A DNA stretch of 47,737 bases from Aquirhabdus sp. (GCA_030150135.1 JASLGO010000084.1:1-47737), one strand, 5' to 3'; positions 1 to 7,553 are shown, counted from the stretch's first letter. Translations and numbers: made by a program. Notes: generated from the sequence alone by a model not told the origin.

Positions 1-306
1 TGATGGTAGGTCACCACGTAGTGCAACTAAATGGCGAATTCCTTGATTTTTATAACGCTCTAATAACTCAGCAATCCGAGATTTGTCATCACCGATACAG
101 GATAGATGCGGTGCCACAGGTGCACCATTGCCATGTAAGGCGTCAATGGTCGCAAGTGTGCGATCTCGTGTGGATCCACCTGCACCGTAAGTCACAGAAA
201 AATAAGCTGGATTTAATGCCTGTAATTCTTGGTGTACAACTAAAATTTTTTCTGCGCCGAGATCAGTTTTTGGCGGGAAAAATTCAAATGAAATAGGCGT
301 TGTCAT
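1..306 (-). CDS. metF: 5,10-methylenetetrahydrofolate reductase, N-terminal part (3' end outside window)
   Basis: The reverse complement from 306 encodes 102 residues starting MTTPISFEFFPPKT and running through VTYGAGGSTRDRT to ALRGDLPS at the window edge. These are hallmark N-terminal motifs of MetF: the FEFFPP strand with the catalytic Glu, the YGAGGSTRDRT FAD/substrate segment and the LRGD turn. The enzyme reduces 5,10-methylene-THF to 5-methyl-THF, the methyl donor for homocysteine remethylation. It lies 133 bp downstream of ahcY on the same strand, so the two probably form an operon under the SAH riboswitch upstream of ahcY. Only about the first third of the protein is visible. The plus-strand reading frame over this stretch is an antisense shadow. 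Confidence 0.93.
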   Translation of the reverse strand, partial: MTTPISFEFFPPKTDLGAEKILVVHQELQALNPAYFSVTYGAGGSTRDRTLATIDALHGNGAPVAPHLSCIGDDKSRIAELLERYKNQGIRHLVALRGDLPS

Positions 307-360
307 AGTATGGATTCGATCAAAAATAGAGGTATCGGTATTTGATGAAAAGCGAAAAAT

Positions 361-410
361 AGTTCATTGAGCCTGTCGAAATGAGCGGTAAGTGTCTACC
401 GCTTCACTTC
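361..410. repeat. REP-like intergenic repeat with hairpin
   Basis: Between ahcY and metF lies a TGAGCCTGTCGAA-type motif (362-383) followed by a hairpin, AGCGGTA (384-390) pairing with TACCGCT (397-403). The motif recurs at 24471-24492 with 19 of 22 bases identical, there with an inverted partner. It may modulate or partly terminate transcription between the two operon genes, but that is inference. Confidence 0.6.
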
Positions 411-439
411 AACAAGCAAATTAGAACTTTATTTCGATA

Positions 440-1822
440 TTAATACTTATAAGTATCAGGCTTGTATGGACCTTCAATGGGCACGCCTAAATACTTTGCT
501 TGCTCTGGAGTCAGTTGTGTCAATACACCACCAAAGCCTGCAACCATTGCTGCAGCAACTTCTTCGTCCAGTTTCTTCGGCAAGAGTTCAACGCGAACTT
601 TAGCTTGTTTTTGGTCAGCTGGTAGATCTGCAAATTTTTCACCAAAGAGATACATTTGTGCCAATACTTGGTTTGCGAACGAACCATCCATAATGCGTGA
701 TGGATGACCTGTTGCATTGCCAAGATTCACTAAACGACCTTCAGATAACAGGATTAAGTAATCATCATGTGCATTACTACGGAACACTTGATGTACTTGA
801 GGCTTTACTTCTTCCCAACGATAGTTTTTGCGCAGGTAAGCGGTATCAATTTCAGTATCAAAGTGACCGATGTTACAAACTACAGCACCTTTTTTTAGCG
901 TGTCGAGCATCGCTGCATCACACACTTTATCGTTACCTGTTGTCGTTACAATGAGATCTGTTGAACCAAGTAGAATTTGATCAACATCAGCTTTGTTGCC
1001 AGTGACGATACCGTTTTTATAAGGGGAAACGACTTCATAGCCATCCATGCAGGCTTGCATCGCACAAATTGGGTCTATTTCAGTAACGCGAACAATCATG
1101 CCTTCTTGGCGCAGTGATTGTGCTGAACCTTTACCAACATCGCCGTAACCGATCACGAGTGCGCGGCGACCTGCAAGCAGCATGTCTGTACCGCGTTTAA
1201 TCGCGTCATTGAGTGAGTGGCGACAGCCGTATTTGTTGTCGTTTTTTGACTTGGTCACAGCATCATTCACATTCACTGCTGGAATTTTGAGTGAACCGTC
1301 TTTCCACATTTCAAACAAGCGAGCAACACCTGTTGTGGTTTCTTCGGTCACGCCATGAATATTAGCCAGAAGTTGTGGATATTTATCATGGACAACACCT
1401 GTAAGGTCACCACCATCATCCAAAATCATGTTGGCTTGCCATAATTCACCATTCACATGAAGTTGTTGTTCGATACACCACCAGTATTCTTCTTCCGTTT
1501 CACCTTTCCAAGCAAAAACAGGTGTCCCGCTGGCAGCAATTGCAGCAGCAGCATGATCTTGTGTTGAGAAGATATTGCACGATGTCCAGCGTACTTCAGC
1601 ACCTAAATCCACCAGCGTCTCAATAAGTACGGCTGTTTGGATGGTCATGTGAATGCAACCGAGAATTTTTGCACCAGCCAGCGGTTTTGCTGCGGCATAG
1701 CGACGACGCAAGCCCATGAGGGCAGGCATTTCAGATTCAGCGAGAAGAATTTCTTTGCGACCGAAGTCAGCAAGAGTAATGTCAGCAACTTTATAATCGT
1801 GCGTGTTGACTACCGCGTTCAT
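440..1822 (-). CDS. ahcY: Adenosylhomocysteinase (S-adenosyl-L-homocysteine hydrolase)
   Basis: This 460-residue protein hydrolyses S-adenosylhomocysteine to adenosine and homocysteine, relieving product inhibition of methyltransferases. Visible landmarks are LGCIHMTIQTAVLIETL near residue 55, WTSCNIFSTQDHAAAAIA, the NAD-binding Rossmann motif VIGYGDVGKGSAQ near residue 220, and the C-terminal GPYKPDTYKY, which ends in the family's conserved K-Y-Y/KY pattern. Length and the internal insertion match the bacterial/eukaryotic long form. The ATG at 1822 has an AAGGAG Shine-Dalgarno sequence 6 nt upstream. metF follows on the same strand. The leader at about 1867-2009 carries an SAH riboswitch, so expression is expected to rise with SAH. 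Confidence 0.97.
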   Translation of the reverse strand: MNAVVNTHDYKVADITLADFGRKEILLAESEMPALMGLRRRYAAAKPLAGAKILGCIHMTIQTAVLIETLVDLGAEVRWTSCNIFSTQDHAAAAIAASGTPVFAWKGETEEEYWWCIEQQLHVNGELWQANMILDDGGDLTGVVHDKYPQLLANIHGVTEETTTGVARLFEMWKDGSLKIPAVNVNDAVTKSKNDNKYGCRHSLNDAIKRGTDMLLAGRRALVIGYGDVGKGSAQSLRQEGMIVRVTEIDPICAMQACMDGYEVVSPYKNGIVTGNKADVDQILLGSTDLIVTTTGNDKVCDAAMLDTLKKGAVVCNIGHFDTEIDTAYLRKNYRWEEVKPQVHQVFRSNAHDDYLILLSEGRLVNLGNATGHPSRIMDGSFANQVLAQMYLFGEKFADLPADQKQAKVRVELLPKKLDEEVAAAMVAGFGGVLTQLTPEQAKYLGVPIEGPYKPDTYKY

Positions 1823-1866
1823 GAGGATCTCCTTAGATCACTTAAGTTCGCGGATGCCGTTGCTTT

Positions 1867-1899
1867 AAAAAATAGATTACTTAATAGAAGGTTAAGTAA
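1867..1899 (-). terminator. Riboswitch expression platform: intrinsic terminator before ahcY
   Basis: On the minus strand TTACTTAA (1892-1899) and TTAAGTAA (1877-1884) form an 8-bp AT-rich stem with a 7-nt loop, followed after a short gap by six Ts (complement of 1867-1872). Its 5' arm shares bases 1898-1899 with the pseudoknot strand of the SAH aptamer. Ligand-stabilised pseudoknot formation should therefore fray this hairpin and favour read-through. The mechanism is inferred from the overlap. Confidence 0.55.
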
Positions 1900-2009
1900 G
1901 AGCGACGTACCGAGCCTAGCAGAAGTCCATTGATCAGTCGTGCCAAATGATATGAATCATTTTTATGCGTCTGATGCATCATGTGTTTCTGTTGCAGCAC
2001 CCCTCGGTA
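1898..2009 (-). promoter_or_regulatory. S-adenosylhomocysteine (SAH) riboswitch aptamer upstream of ahcY-metF
   Basis: Read on the minus strand, the element has P1 as uaccgag (2003-2009) pairing with cucggua (1908-1914). The conserved core GAGGGGUGCUGCAAC follows P1, and UAGGCUCGG precedes the 3' side of P1. This closely matches the known SAH aptamer consensus (GAGGAGCGCUGC...CAGGCUCG). The pseudoknot strand CGCUCUU (1898-1904) pairs with AGGGGUG in the same register as in characterised members, using G-U wobbles. P2 is closed by CAGAA/UUCUG (1987-1991 with 1920-1924) and is unusually long, about 72 nt, with internal palindromes. SAH riboswitches are known to control ahcY and metF in proteobacteria, exactly the two genes downstream. 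Confidence 0.9.
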
Positions 2010-2014
2010 GGCGT

Positions 2015-2020
2015 ATTGTA
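2015..2020 (-). promoter_or_regulatory. Probable -10 element of the ahcY-metF promoter
   Basis: On the minus strand TACAAT lies 6-7 nt before the first base of riboswitch stem P1, so transcription would start at about 2008-2009, right at the aptamer. No good -35 hexamer is visible 16-18 nt upstream, which is why the call is moderate. Confidence 0.45.
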
Positions 2021-2355
2021 CGGATGAGAGTCTATTTCGCATAGTGGTTTTTGAGAGCTCTTACTGAAAATATCGGACAAATTTGAGAAAAACGTATGGT
2101 GTTTGGGTAGATTTTATACGTGAGAGGCATTGAAATGTAACCATTTTGTAACGTGAATGTGACTTTGATATTGTTTTAATTATTGAATTTAAATGAATTA
2201 TTTTGTTTTTTTGCTGGTTGGTGCCTGTAATCTTACATAAATTCAGCAATGCAGCTAATTTCAGATGATGCAAAAATGTTTCAAATTATGTTTTAATGAT
2301 AATCACAGGAACATCGTGTTCCATGCAGGTTTCTATATAAAATTGAGGAATAACT

Positions 2356-2979
2356 ATGAAGACTCTTCGTATTCTCGCTGTTACGGCAGCTGTTTTCGCA
2401 GCAGGTTCTACTTTTGCACAAGGTCCTTCACTTCTTGGTGATCCAGCGCTGTCATTGTCTAACGTTTCTGTTGGTGTTGAAGCTGGTACGACGGGTTACG
2501 GTGTAAACTTTGGTTATGATGTAACCTCTAATACAAGTTTAAATATTGGTTGGGCTGGTGGTAGCGTTCCAAACGTTCACGGTGATTCAATTAGTATTGC
2601 TGGTGTTGGCAAATTTAAAACAAACTATAGCCAACTAGAGAACACTTCTGTAGTGATCAAATATGCTCCATTTACTCAGCAATATCTAAATGCTGTGAAC
2701 CTACAGTTTGGTACATACGTACAAGACAGTGCTTATCGTTTATCTGATAAAGCTACTGGTGTTCAAGTTGGTAAAGTATCAACTGGTCCATCAGTAAACC
2801 CATATCTTGGCTTTGGTATTGCACCTAAGTTTAATGCTCATTGGGGTGTAAATCTTGACCTCGGTGCAATCTATAACGGTAAACAAAAAGCTGAAGATAG
2901 TTCTGGCAACGAAGTTCTATTGGGTGATCGTTATCGCTGGTACCCAGTTGCAAAAGCTGGTGTGTCTTACCACTTCTAA
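2356..2979 (+). CDS. Outer-membrane beta-barrel protein, small (207 aa)
   Basis: The protein begins with a clear Sec signal peptide, MKTLRILAVTAAVFAAGSTFA, with cleavage after TFA. It continues as alternating amphipathic strands rich in Gly, Asn, Ser and aromatics (VGVEAGTTGYGVNFGYDV, NPYLGFGIAPKF, WGVNLDLGAIYNG) and ends in the barrel signature AGVSYHF with a terminal Phe, as recognised by the BAM complex. The size suggests an eight-stranded barrel. It is not OmpA (no peptidoglycan domain), and I do not recognise a specific family. An SD (GAGGAA) lies 9 nt before the ATG, and the gene ends in its own terminator at 3013-3041, so it is probably monocistronic. A possible Fur-like core lies about 55 bp upstream. 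Confidence 0.75.
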   Translation: MKTLRILAVTAAVFAAGSTFAQGPSLLGDPALSLSNVSVGVEAGTTGYGVNFGYDVTSNTSLNIGWAGGSVPNVHGDSISIAGVGKFKTNYSQLENTSVVIKYAPFTQQYLNAVNLQFGTYVQDSAYRLSDKATGVQVGKVSTGPSVNPYLGFGIAPKFNAHWGVNLDLGAIYNGKQKAEDSSGNEVLLGDRYRWYPVAKAGVSYHF

Positions 2980-3012
2980 TCTCATATGACTTATTTGATA
3001 AGTCTTTGAGCT

Positions 3013-3041
3013 AAAAAAACGAACTTCGGTTCGTTTTTTTT
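3013..3041 (+). terminator. Rho-independent terminator of the outer-membrane barrel gene
   Basis: The hairpin AAACGAAC-TTCG-GTTCGTTT has a UUCG-type tetraloop and is followed by a run of Ts. It lies about 35 bp after the stop codon of the barrel gene and before the pabC promoter. Confidence 0.85.
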
Positions 3042-3046
3042 ATGGC

Positions 3047-3076
3047 TTGGTTTATGTGTTGACGTACTTTTATAAT
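3047..3076 (+). promoter_or_regulatory. Candidate sigma-70 promoter of pabC-mltG-tmk-bla
   Basis: TTGGTT (3047-3052) and a perfect TATAAT (3071-3076) are separated by 18 bp. The ATG of pabC follows about 38 bp downstream. The perfect -10 box just after a terminator supports this as the start of the operon. Confidence 0.55.
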
Positions 3077-3113
3077 CGTCCTAAATAAGTGAGAAATAAT
3101 CTCAGAGACGTCT

Positions 3114-3920
3114 ATGTCCATCGTTGAAACGTTCAAAAATGGTTTTCCTTGCCATGCCATTGATCCTCTAGATCGAGCATTTCTCTATGGGGATGGCTTG
3201 TTTACAAGTGTACGAATCAGTGCCGGAATACCTCAGCTATGGTCACGTCATGTGCAACGATTACAACTTGGCGCTGATCGATTAGGTCTAGATGTTAATT
3301 GGTCTGGACTTGAGCTTGATGTTTTCCAAAAAGCAGTACTTCTTAAGCAAGGCGTATTAAAGATTCTCATTAGCCGTGGTGTTGGCGAGCGAGGCTATTT
3401 GCCACCGCAGCAGCCTGTTGTTGTTTATTTGCAATTATTCTCATCTGCTGAATGCACTGATGTGGTATGTAAACCTTCAATTGCAAGTGGATTATTAACC
3501 AGCCAACTAGGGCAGGTGATGCCACAGTTAGCGGGTTTAAAGACTCTAAACCGTTTGGAACAGGTCATCTTGCGACAGGAGCTAGCTGAGTGCGGATGGA
3601 ATGAAGGATTGGTGTGTGATGTGAATGGTTTGATTGTTGAGGGTGTTTATAGCAATTGCTTCTTTCAGGTCGATGGTGAGTGGTGGACGCCACCGATTGA
3701 TTGTTCTGGGATTCTTGGCGTGATGCGAGCAGAGCTGATTGAGCGTATGCAAACTCAAAAGATTCCACTGCATTCGAAAACTTTACATCGTGACGAAGTG
3801 ACACGGATAGAGGCATTGTTCTTTTGTAATGCGTTGACTCAAATTGTGCCTGTGAGCAACTTGGATGGTCGAACGCTTAATCTTTCAGCAGTCACATCCT
3901 TAGTCAATCTGTTATTCTAA
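3114..3920 (+). CDS. pabC: Aminodeoxychorismate lyase
   Basis: This 268-residue PLP enzyme of fold type IV converts 4-amino-4-deoxychorismate to p-aminobenzoate and pyruvate in folate synthesis. Visible features are the DRAFLYGDGLFTSVRI N-terminal motif, the probable PLP lysine in GLKTLNRLEQV, the segment NEGLVCDVNGLIVEGVYSN typical of branched-chain aminotransferase-like folds, and PPIDCSGILGVMR near the C-terminus. It leads a run of four same-strand genes; mltG starts 27 bp after its stop. The pabC-mltG-tmk order is common in gammaproteobacteria. Confidence 0.93.
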   Translation: MSIVETFKNGFPCHAIDPLDRAFLYGDGLFTSVRISAGIPQLWSRHVQRLQLGADRLGLDVNWSGLELDVFQKAVLLKQGVLKILISRGVGERGYLPPQQPVVVYLQLFSSAECTDVVCKPSIASGLLTSQLGQVMPQLAGLKTLNRLEQVILRQELAECGWNEGLVCDVNGLIVEGVYSNCFFQVDGEWWTPPIDCSGILGVMRAELIERMQTQKIPLHSKTLHRDEVTRIEALFFCNALTQIVPVSNLDGRTLNLSAVTSLVNLLF

Positions 3921-3947
3921 CGAACTATTTAAGTTTCGGTTTTTGTT

Positions 3948-5060
3948 ATGACTCAGCGTAAGAAGCCAACAGCCAAAACAACAGCAAAAAATGCTGCTGC
4001 TGCGCGTGCCAAGAATTCAACTCGTAAACAACCTCAAAGCACACCTGCGTATAGGCTAACTTGGTTTAAGACGTTTGTTATTTTGGGTGTTTTTGCGCTG
4101 TGTGGGATGGTGTGGCAATCTTTATATCGTCCATTATCCATAGCTTCGACAGGTAAGATTCTTCAGATCAAAGCAGGTCAAACTTATTCAGGTCTGATTA
4201 GTAATCTCGCACAACGAGATATGGTTCGTTTTTCTTTTATTCTAAAGATTTATCAGCGTTTGTTTATTCATCATACATTGAAGGCTGGGTCGTATGAGAT
4301 TCCAGCAGGAATCAGTGCATCTGAGTTATTAAGGTTGCTCAATAGCGGACAGTTGGTTCAGTTGAATCGAGTATTACTGGTAGAAGGGATGACCTTTAAT
4401 CAGCTTAAACAGCGATTAGATGCGAATGATGATGTTAAAAAAACAGTACTTCAATTACCGAATGATCAGATTTTAGCAGCAGCGGGAATCCCACAAAAGA
4501 ATCCAGAAGGTTGGTTTGCGCCAGATACCTATTTCTTTGAAGTGGGTGAAACAGATGTCAATGTATTGAAAAAGCTATACGAAAAACAAGATGCACGTAT
4601 GGAGCAAGAATGGAAAAATCGTGCACCTGATTTGCCTTATCACTCGATGGCTGATGCGCTGACTATGGCTTCTATCGTTGAAAAAGAAACAGGTGTGGGC
4701 GGTGAGCGTGCAAAAGTGGCAGCAGTTTTTGTGAACCGTCTGAAACAGGGTATGCGTTTACAGACTGATCCAACGGTGATTTATGGAATGGGCGATCAGT
4801 ATGATGGTCGAATCAGTAAAAAAGATCTTGAAACGCCAACGCCTTATAATACTTATGTGATCAATGGTCTGCCGCCAACGCCAATTGCAATGCCTGGGTT
4901 AGCTTCGATTCATGCGGCATTACATCCTGCTGATATTGATGCGTTGTATTTTGTAGCGACGGGTACGGGTGGACATAAGTTTAGTCATACACTTGCAGAA
5001 CATAATGCAGCCGTACAGCAGTATTTACAGGTTATGAGAACGAAGAAAGACAGTGAGTAA
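3948..5060 (+). CDS. mltG: Endolytic peptidoglycan transglycosylase MltG (YceG-like)
   Basis: The 370-residue protein cleaves nascent peptidoglycan strands at the inner membrane. It has a basic, Ala/Lys/Thr-rich cytosolic tail (residues 1-38), one membrane helix around residues 42-60, a LysM-like segment (KAGQTYSGLISNLAQ), then the YceG domain. The catalytic Glu is in the MASIVEKETG motif near residue 240, and the conserved QTDPTVIYG and TPYNTYVINGLPPTPI motifs are present. It sits between pabC and tmk, 44 bp before tmk. The start at 3948 lacks a strong SD, but the protein alignment supports it. Confidence 0.95.
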   Translation: MTQRKKPTAKTTAKNAAAARAKNSTRKQPQSTPAYRLTWFKTFVILGVFALCGMVWQSLYRPLSIASTGKILQIKAGQTYSGLISNLAQRDMVRFSFILKIYQRLFIHHTLKAGSYEIPAGISASELLRLLNSGQLVQLNRVLLVEGMTFNQLKQRLDANDDVKKTVLQLPNDQILAAAGIPQKNPEGWFAPDTYFFEVGETDVNVLKKLYEKQDARMEQEWKNRAPDLPYHSMADALTMASIVEKETGVGGERAKVAAVFVNRLKQGMRLQTDPTVIYGMGDQYDGRISKKDLETPTPYNTYVINGLPPTPIAMPGLASIHAALHPADIDALYFVATGTGGHKFSHTLAEHNAAVQQYLQVMRTKKDSE

Positions 5061-5104
5061 GAATCAAGCGACTCAAGCATTAAGAATGAAGGAAGCCATA
5101 AGGC

Positions 5105-5701
5105 ATGTTTATTAGTTTTGAAGGAACAGAGGGTGTTGGTAAAACGACACTAATTAAAGGTGTGGCAAAACATTTAACGGCGCAAGGCATTGATTTTGTC
5201 GTGACGCGCGAGCCAGGTGGAACACCGCTCGCTGAGCAAATTCGTAGCTTACTCCTGACTCCTGATGGTGAAAAAATTGCTCCTTCCTGTGAGTTATTAT
5301 TGATATTTGCTGCGCGTGCACAACATCTAAATCAGGTGATTGAACCAGCACTTGCACGTGGACAATGGGTATTGTGTGATCGCTTTGTAGATGCGACTTT
5401 TGCGTATCAATGCGGCGGACGAGGCTTGCCGACCACCCAAGTTCAAGCACTCGTTGAACAGTTTGTTTCAGTATTGCCAGCAAAAACATTTTGGTTAGAT
5501 GCACCTGTTGAGGTTGGGATGGCACGGGCAGGGAAACGTGGTGCTTTAGATCGTTTTGAACAGGAGCGGCATGAGTTCTTTGATCGTGTGCGTGCCGTGT
5601 ATGCTGAGCGCGCGGCAGCCGAGCCTCAGAGAGTTGTAAAGCTGGATGCTACGCGAGATTCGTGGAAGGTTCTCGCTTCCGCAATCAAAGGATTGTCATG
5701 A
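5105..5701 (+). CDS. tmk: Thymidylate kinase (dTMP kinase)
   Basis: The 198-residue enzyme phosphorylates dTMP to dTDP. It starts MFISFEGTEGVGKTTL with the P-loop GTEGVGKTT, followed by VTREPGGTPLAEQIR (dTMP binding), LCDRFVDATFAYQ with the DR motif, and a LID region carrying ARAGKRGALDRFE. Length is slightly short of the typical 205-215 but complete at both ends. It is the third gene of the operon; the beta-lactamase start codon lies 25 bp after its TGA. Confidence 0.95.
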   Translation: MFISFEGTEGVGKTTLIKGVAKHLTAQGIDFVVTREPGGTPLAEQIRSLLLTPDGEKIAPSCELLLIFAARAQHLNQVIEPALARGQWVLCDRFVDATFAYQCGGRGLPTTQVQALVEQFVSVLPAKTFWLDAPVEVGMARAGKRGALDRFEQERHEFFDRVRAVYAERAAAEPQRVVKLDATRDSWKVLASAIKGLS

Positions 5702-5726
5702 TAAGATCGTTGTGAGGTATTTTAGG

Positions 5727-6593
5727 ATGCGCTTTAAATACATATTCGCATCTTTTCTGATGCTCGTATCATTGAGTGTCTTTGCAGAAAACTCTCAAAA
5801 TTTTGATCAGTCTATCGCTGTATTAGAAAAAGAAAATGGCGGTCGATTGGGTGTTTCTGCGCTGAATCTGGAGAATGGTCAGCGATTGGAATACCGAGCG
5901 AATGAACGATTTGCGCTCGCAAGTACGTTTAAGCTGTTATTAGTTGCTGCAGTGCTGCATCAAGTTGATTTAGGTAAGGAAAAACTAGATCGTCCAATAC
6001 CGTTTGATGCAAAAGATATCGAATCTTATGCACCTATTACGAGTCAGCATGTCAAAGACGGTCAAATGTCCATTGCAGCACTTTGCGCCGCGGCACTTCA
6101 ATATAGTGATAACACTGCCGCGAATCTTTTACTGAAAACAGTTGATGGTCCCGCGGGTTTAACGCGTTATATCCGCACTTTAGGTGATCGAGTGACTCGC
6201 CTTGATCGTAATGAGCCTACGTTAAATACGAATATTACAAATGATTTACGTGATACAACGACACCAGCATCTATGTTGAGACTGATGCAGACTGTGCTTG
6301 TTGGCAATGTTTTATCGCCGAGTTCAAAAGCACAGTTAACTCATTGGTTAATTGGTAATACAACAGGCAATGCAAAATTGCGTGCTGGACTTAATCCAAT
6401 GTGGAGGGTAGGCGATAAAACTGGTTCGGGTGCGAATGGTGCAAGCAATGATGTTGCAATTGTTTGGCCTGAAAATCATAAGCCATTTTTAGTGGCAGTC
6501 TATTACACGGAATCAACCATTTCATCCGAACAACAGAGCAAAGTCATTGCTCAGGTTGGAATGATTGTGGGTCAGACATTTTACCGTCATTAA
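5727..6593 (+). CDS. bla: Class A serine beta-lactamase
   Basis: The 288-residue precursor has a signal peptide, MRFKYIFASFLMLVSLSVFA. All class A active-site motifs are present: S70-x-x-K as STFK (residues ~73-76), SDN as YSDNTAANLL, the omega-loop Glu as EPTLN, and KTG as GDKTGSG. It should therefore be an active periplasmic penicillinase-type enzyme; its spectrum cannot be read from sequence here. I chose the ATG at 5727 because GAGG lies 9 nt upstream and the signal peptide begins there; a longer in-frame reading back to 5646 would overlap tmk. The GNTTGNAKLRAG-WRVGDKTG region resembles chromosomal enzymes such as L2-type. No AmpR-type regulator is adjacent, so expression probably follows the pabC operon. 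Confidence 0.95.
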   Translation: MRFKYIFASFLMLVSLSVFAENSQNFDQSIAVLEKENGGRLGVSALNLENGQRLEYRANERFALASTFKLLLVAAVLHQVDLGKEKLDRPIPFDAKDIESYAPITSQHVKDGQMSIAALCAAALQYSDNTAANLLLKTVDGPAGLTRYIRTLGDRVTRLDRNEPTLNTNITNDLRDTTTPASMLRLMQTVLVGNVLSPSSKAQLTHWLIGNTTGNAKLRAGLNPMWRVGDKTGSGANGASNDVAIVWPENHKPFLVAVYYTESTISSEQQSKVIAQVGMIVGQTFYRH

Positions 6594-6603
6594 TTATTTT
6601 CAT

Positions 6604-6645
6604 AAAAAAAAACAGGCTGATCTTGATGATTCAGCCTGTTTTTTA
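6604..6645. terminator. Bidirectional terminator between bla and the DUF4198 gene
   Basis: AAAACAGGCTGA (6609-6620 region) pairs with TCAGCCTGTTTT, with A-runs on the left and T-runs on the right, so it can terminate both convergent units (bla on plus, DUF4198 gene on minus). Confidence 0.85.
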
Positions 6646-6671
6646 ATCTATCTACATCGATTTTTTAAACG

Positions 6672-7517
6672 TTACTGCGAAACACCAAATGTTAAACCAT
6701 AGCTATAACTGGTCGTTTGAGGTGGTGTTTGACGACCTTTTTCATTGTGTGATTCAGGATCGTTTGGATAGGTCACTTCAAGCAAGTATGTTCCCGCTTG
6801 TGTGAAAATTGCCTTCACATGACCTTTGTCATCGGTTTTAAATTCAAGGGGTGCTTTACCAACCTGATCGATCTCTACGGTTTGGTTTTTGATCGGTTGA
6901 CCATCAAACAATACGTCAAACTCTAAACCTTGATCTAAAAAAATCTCACTTGGATTTTGGCTGAGTTTAACTTCCAGTCCTTTTCCTGTGATTCCGAGAA
7001 CTTTATCTGAACTGCGTCCTTTGGTGACATAGGTTTCAAGCGTTCGTGTTGAAGTTGTTTCGATCACTTTTGCATCTTTTGCGAGTTCTTCAGGTGTGAT
7101 ATAGCTACGTTCGCTGAGTGCTTCTTTGGGTTTGTTATCCACACCACCACGTGCAGGACGAACGCTGAGCCAACGACCATCAATATTTGCAAATTTGCTG
7201 GTTCGTGGTTTTGTTTTTAATGTTACGCGGTACGTTCCATTGTCGGTGAGCGGTACTTGAGCCAAGGTGACTTCTTTTAATGATGTGACATCAGAAATAG
7301 CGGTCGTGATGCCCGTTGGCGAAGTTACTGAGAAGTCACCTGCGATGCCATGATCGGGGATGAAGAAGTCTTCAGTTGCTGAGGCTTGAATCGTTGTAAT
7401 GTCTTTGGTGGTGTCAAAATGATATGGCAAGATATAAGGTGTGTGAGCCATAGCAATCGATGACGTTGCTAATAAAGTGGAAGCGAGAGATAGTCTGAGC
7501 TTGCGAGAAGAAGTCAC
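6672..7517 (-). CDS. DUF4198-family periplasmic protein (NikM-like), probably Fur-regulated
   Basis: The 281-residue protein starts at a GTG and has a signal peptide ending ATSSIAMA; the mature protein would begin with His (HTPYILPY), typical of DUF4198 proteins and of a possible metal-binding N-terminus. Two Ig-like regions follow, including GRWLSVRP, a central linker and the C-terminal pattern KGHVKAIFTQAGTYLLEVTY. DUF4198 relates to the extra domain of nickel/cobalt transporters (NikM), but no transporter gene is adjacent. A near-consensus Fur box lies just upstream at 7539-7553, suggesting induction under iron limitation. Substrate is unknown; a role in metal handling is inferred. Confidence 0.8.
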   Translation of the reverse strand: MTSSRKLRLSLASTLLATSSIAMAHTPYILPYHFDTTKDITTIQASATEDFFIPDHGIAGDFSVTSPTGITTAISDVTSLKEVTLAQVPLTDNGTYRVTLKTKPRTSKFANIDGRWLSVRPARGGVDNKPKEALSERSYITPEELAKDAKVIETTSTRTLETYVTKGRSSDKVLGITGKGLEVKLSQNPSEIFLDQGLEFDVLFDGQPIKNQTVEIDQVGKAPLEFKTDDKGHVKAIFTQAGTYLLEVTYPNDPESHNEKGRQTPPQTTSYSYGLTFGVSQ

Positions 7518-7538
7518 GATACGCCTACATAGAATATA

Positions 7539-7553
7539 TGAGAATGATTATCG
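7539..7553 (-). promoter_or_regulatory. Predicted Fur box upstream of the DUF4198 gene
   Basis: On the minus strand CGATAATCATTCTCA matches the 7-1-7 Fur consensus TGATAATNATTATCA at all but two of its 14 defined bases. It lies 22 bp upstream of the GTG start codon, where bound Fur would block RNA polymerase or its escape. Confidence 0.65.

Noticed and set aside
3..296. Open plus-strand frame of 97 codons at the window start
   Set aside because: It is antisense to the metF N-terminus, whose protein motifs are unmistakable on the minus strand.
2061..2273. Seventy-codon minus-strand frame upstream of ahcY
   Set aside because: It is AT-rich, lacks an SD and has no sensible protein composition; it lies in a promoter region.
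5646..5726. 27-residue N-terminal extension of the beta-lactamase
   Set aside because: It overlaps the tmk coding end and precedes a perfect signal peptide with its own SD.
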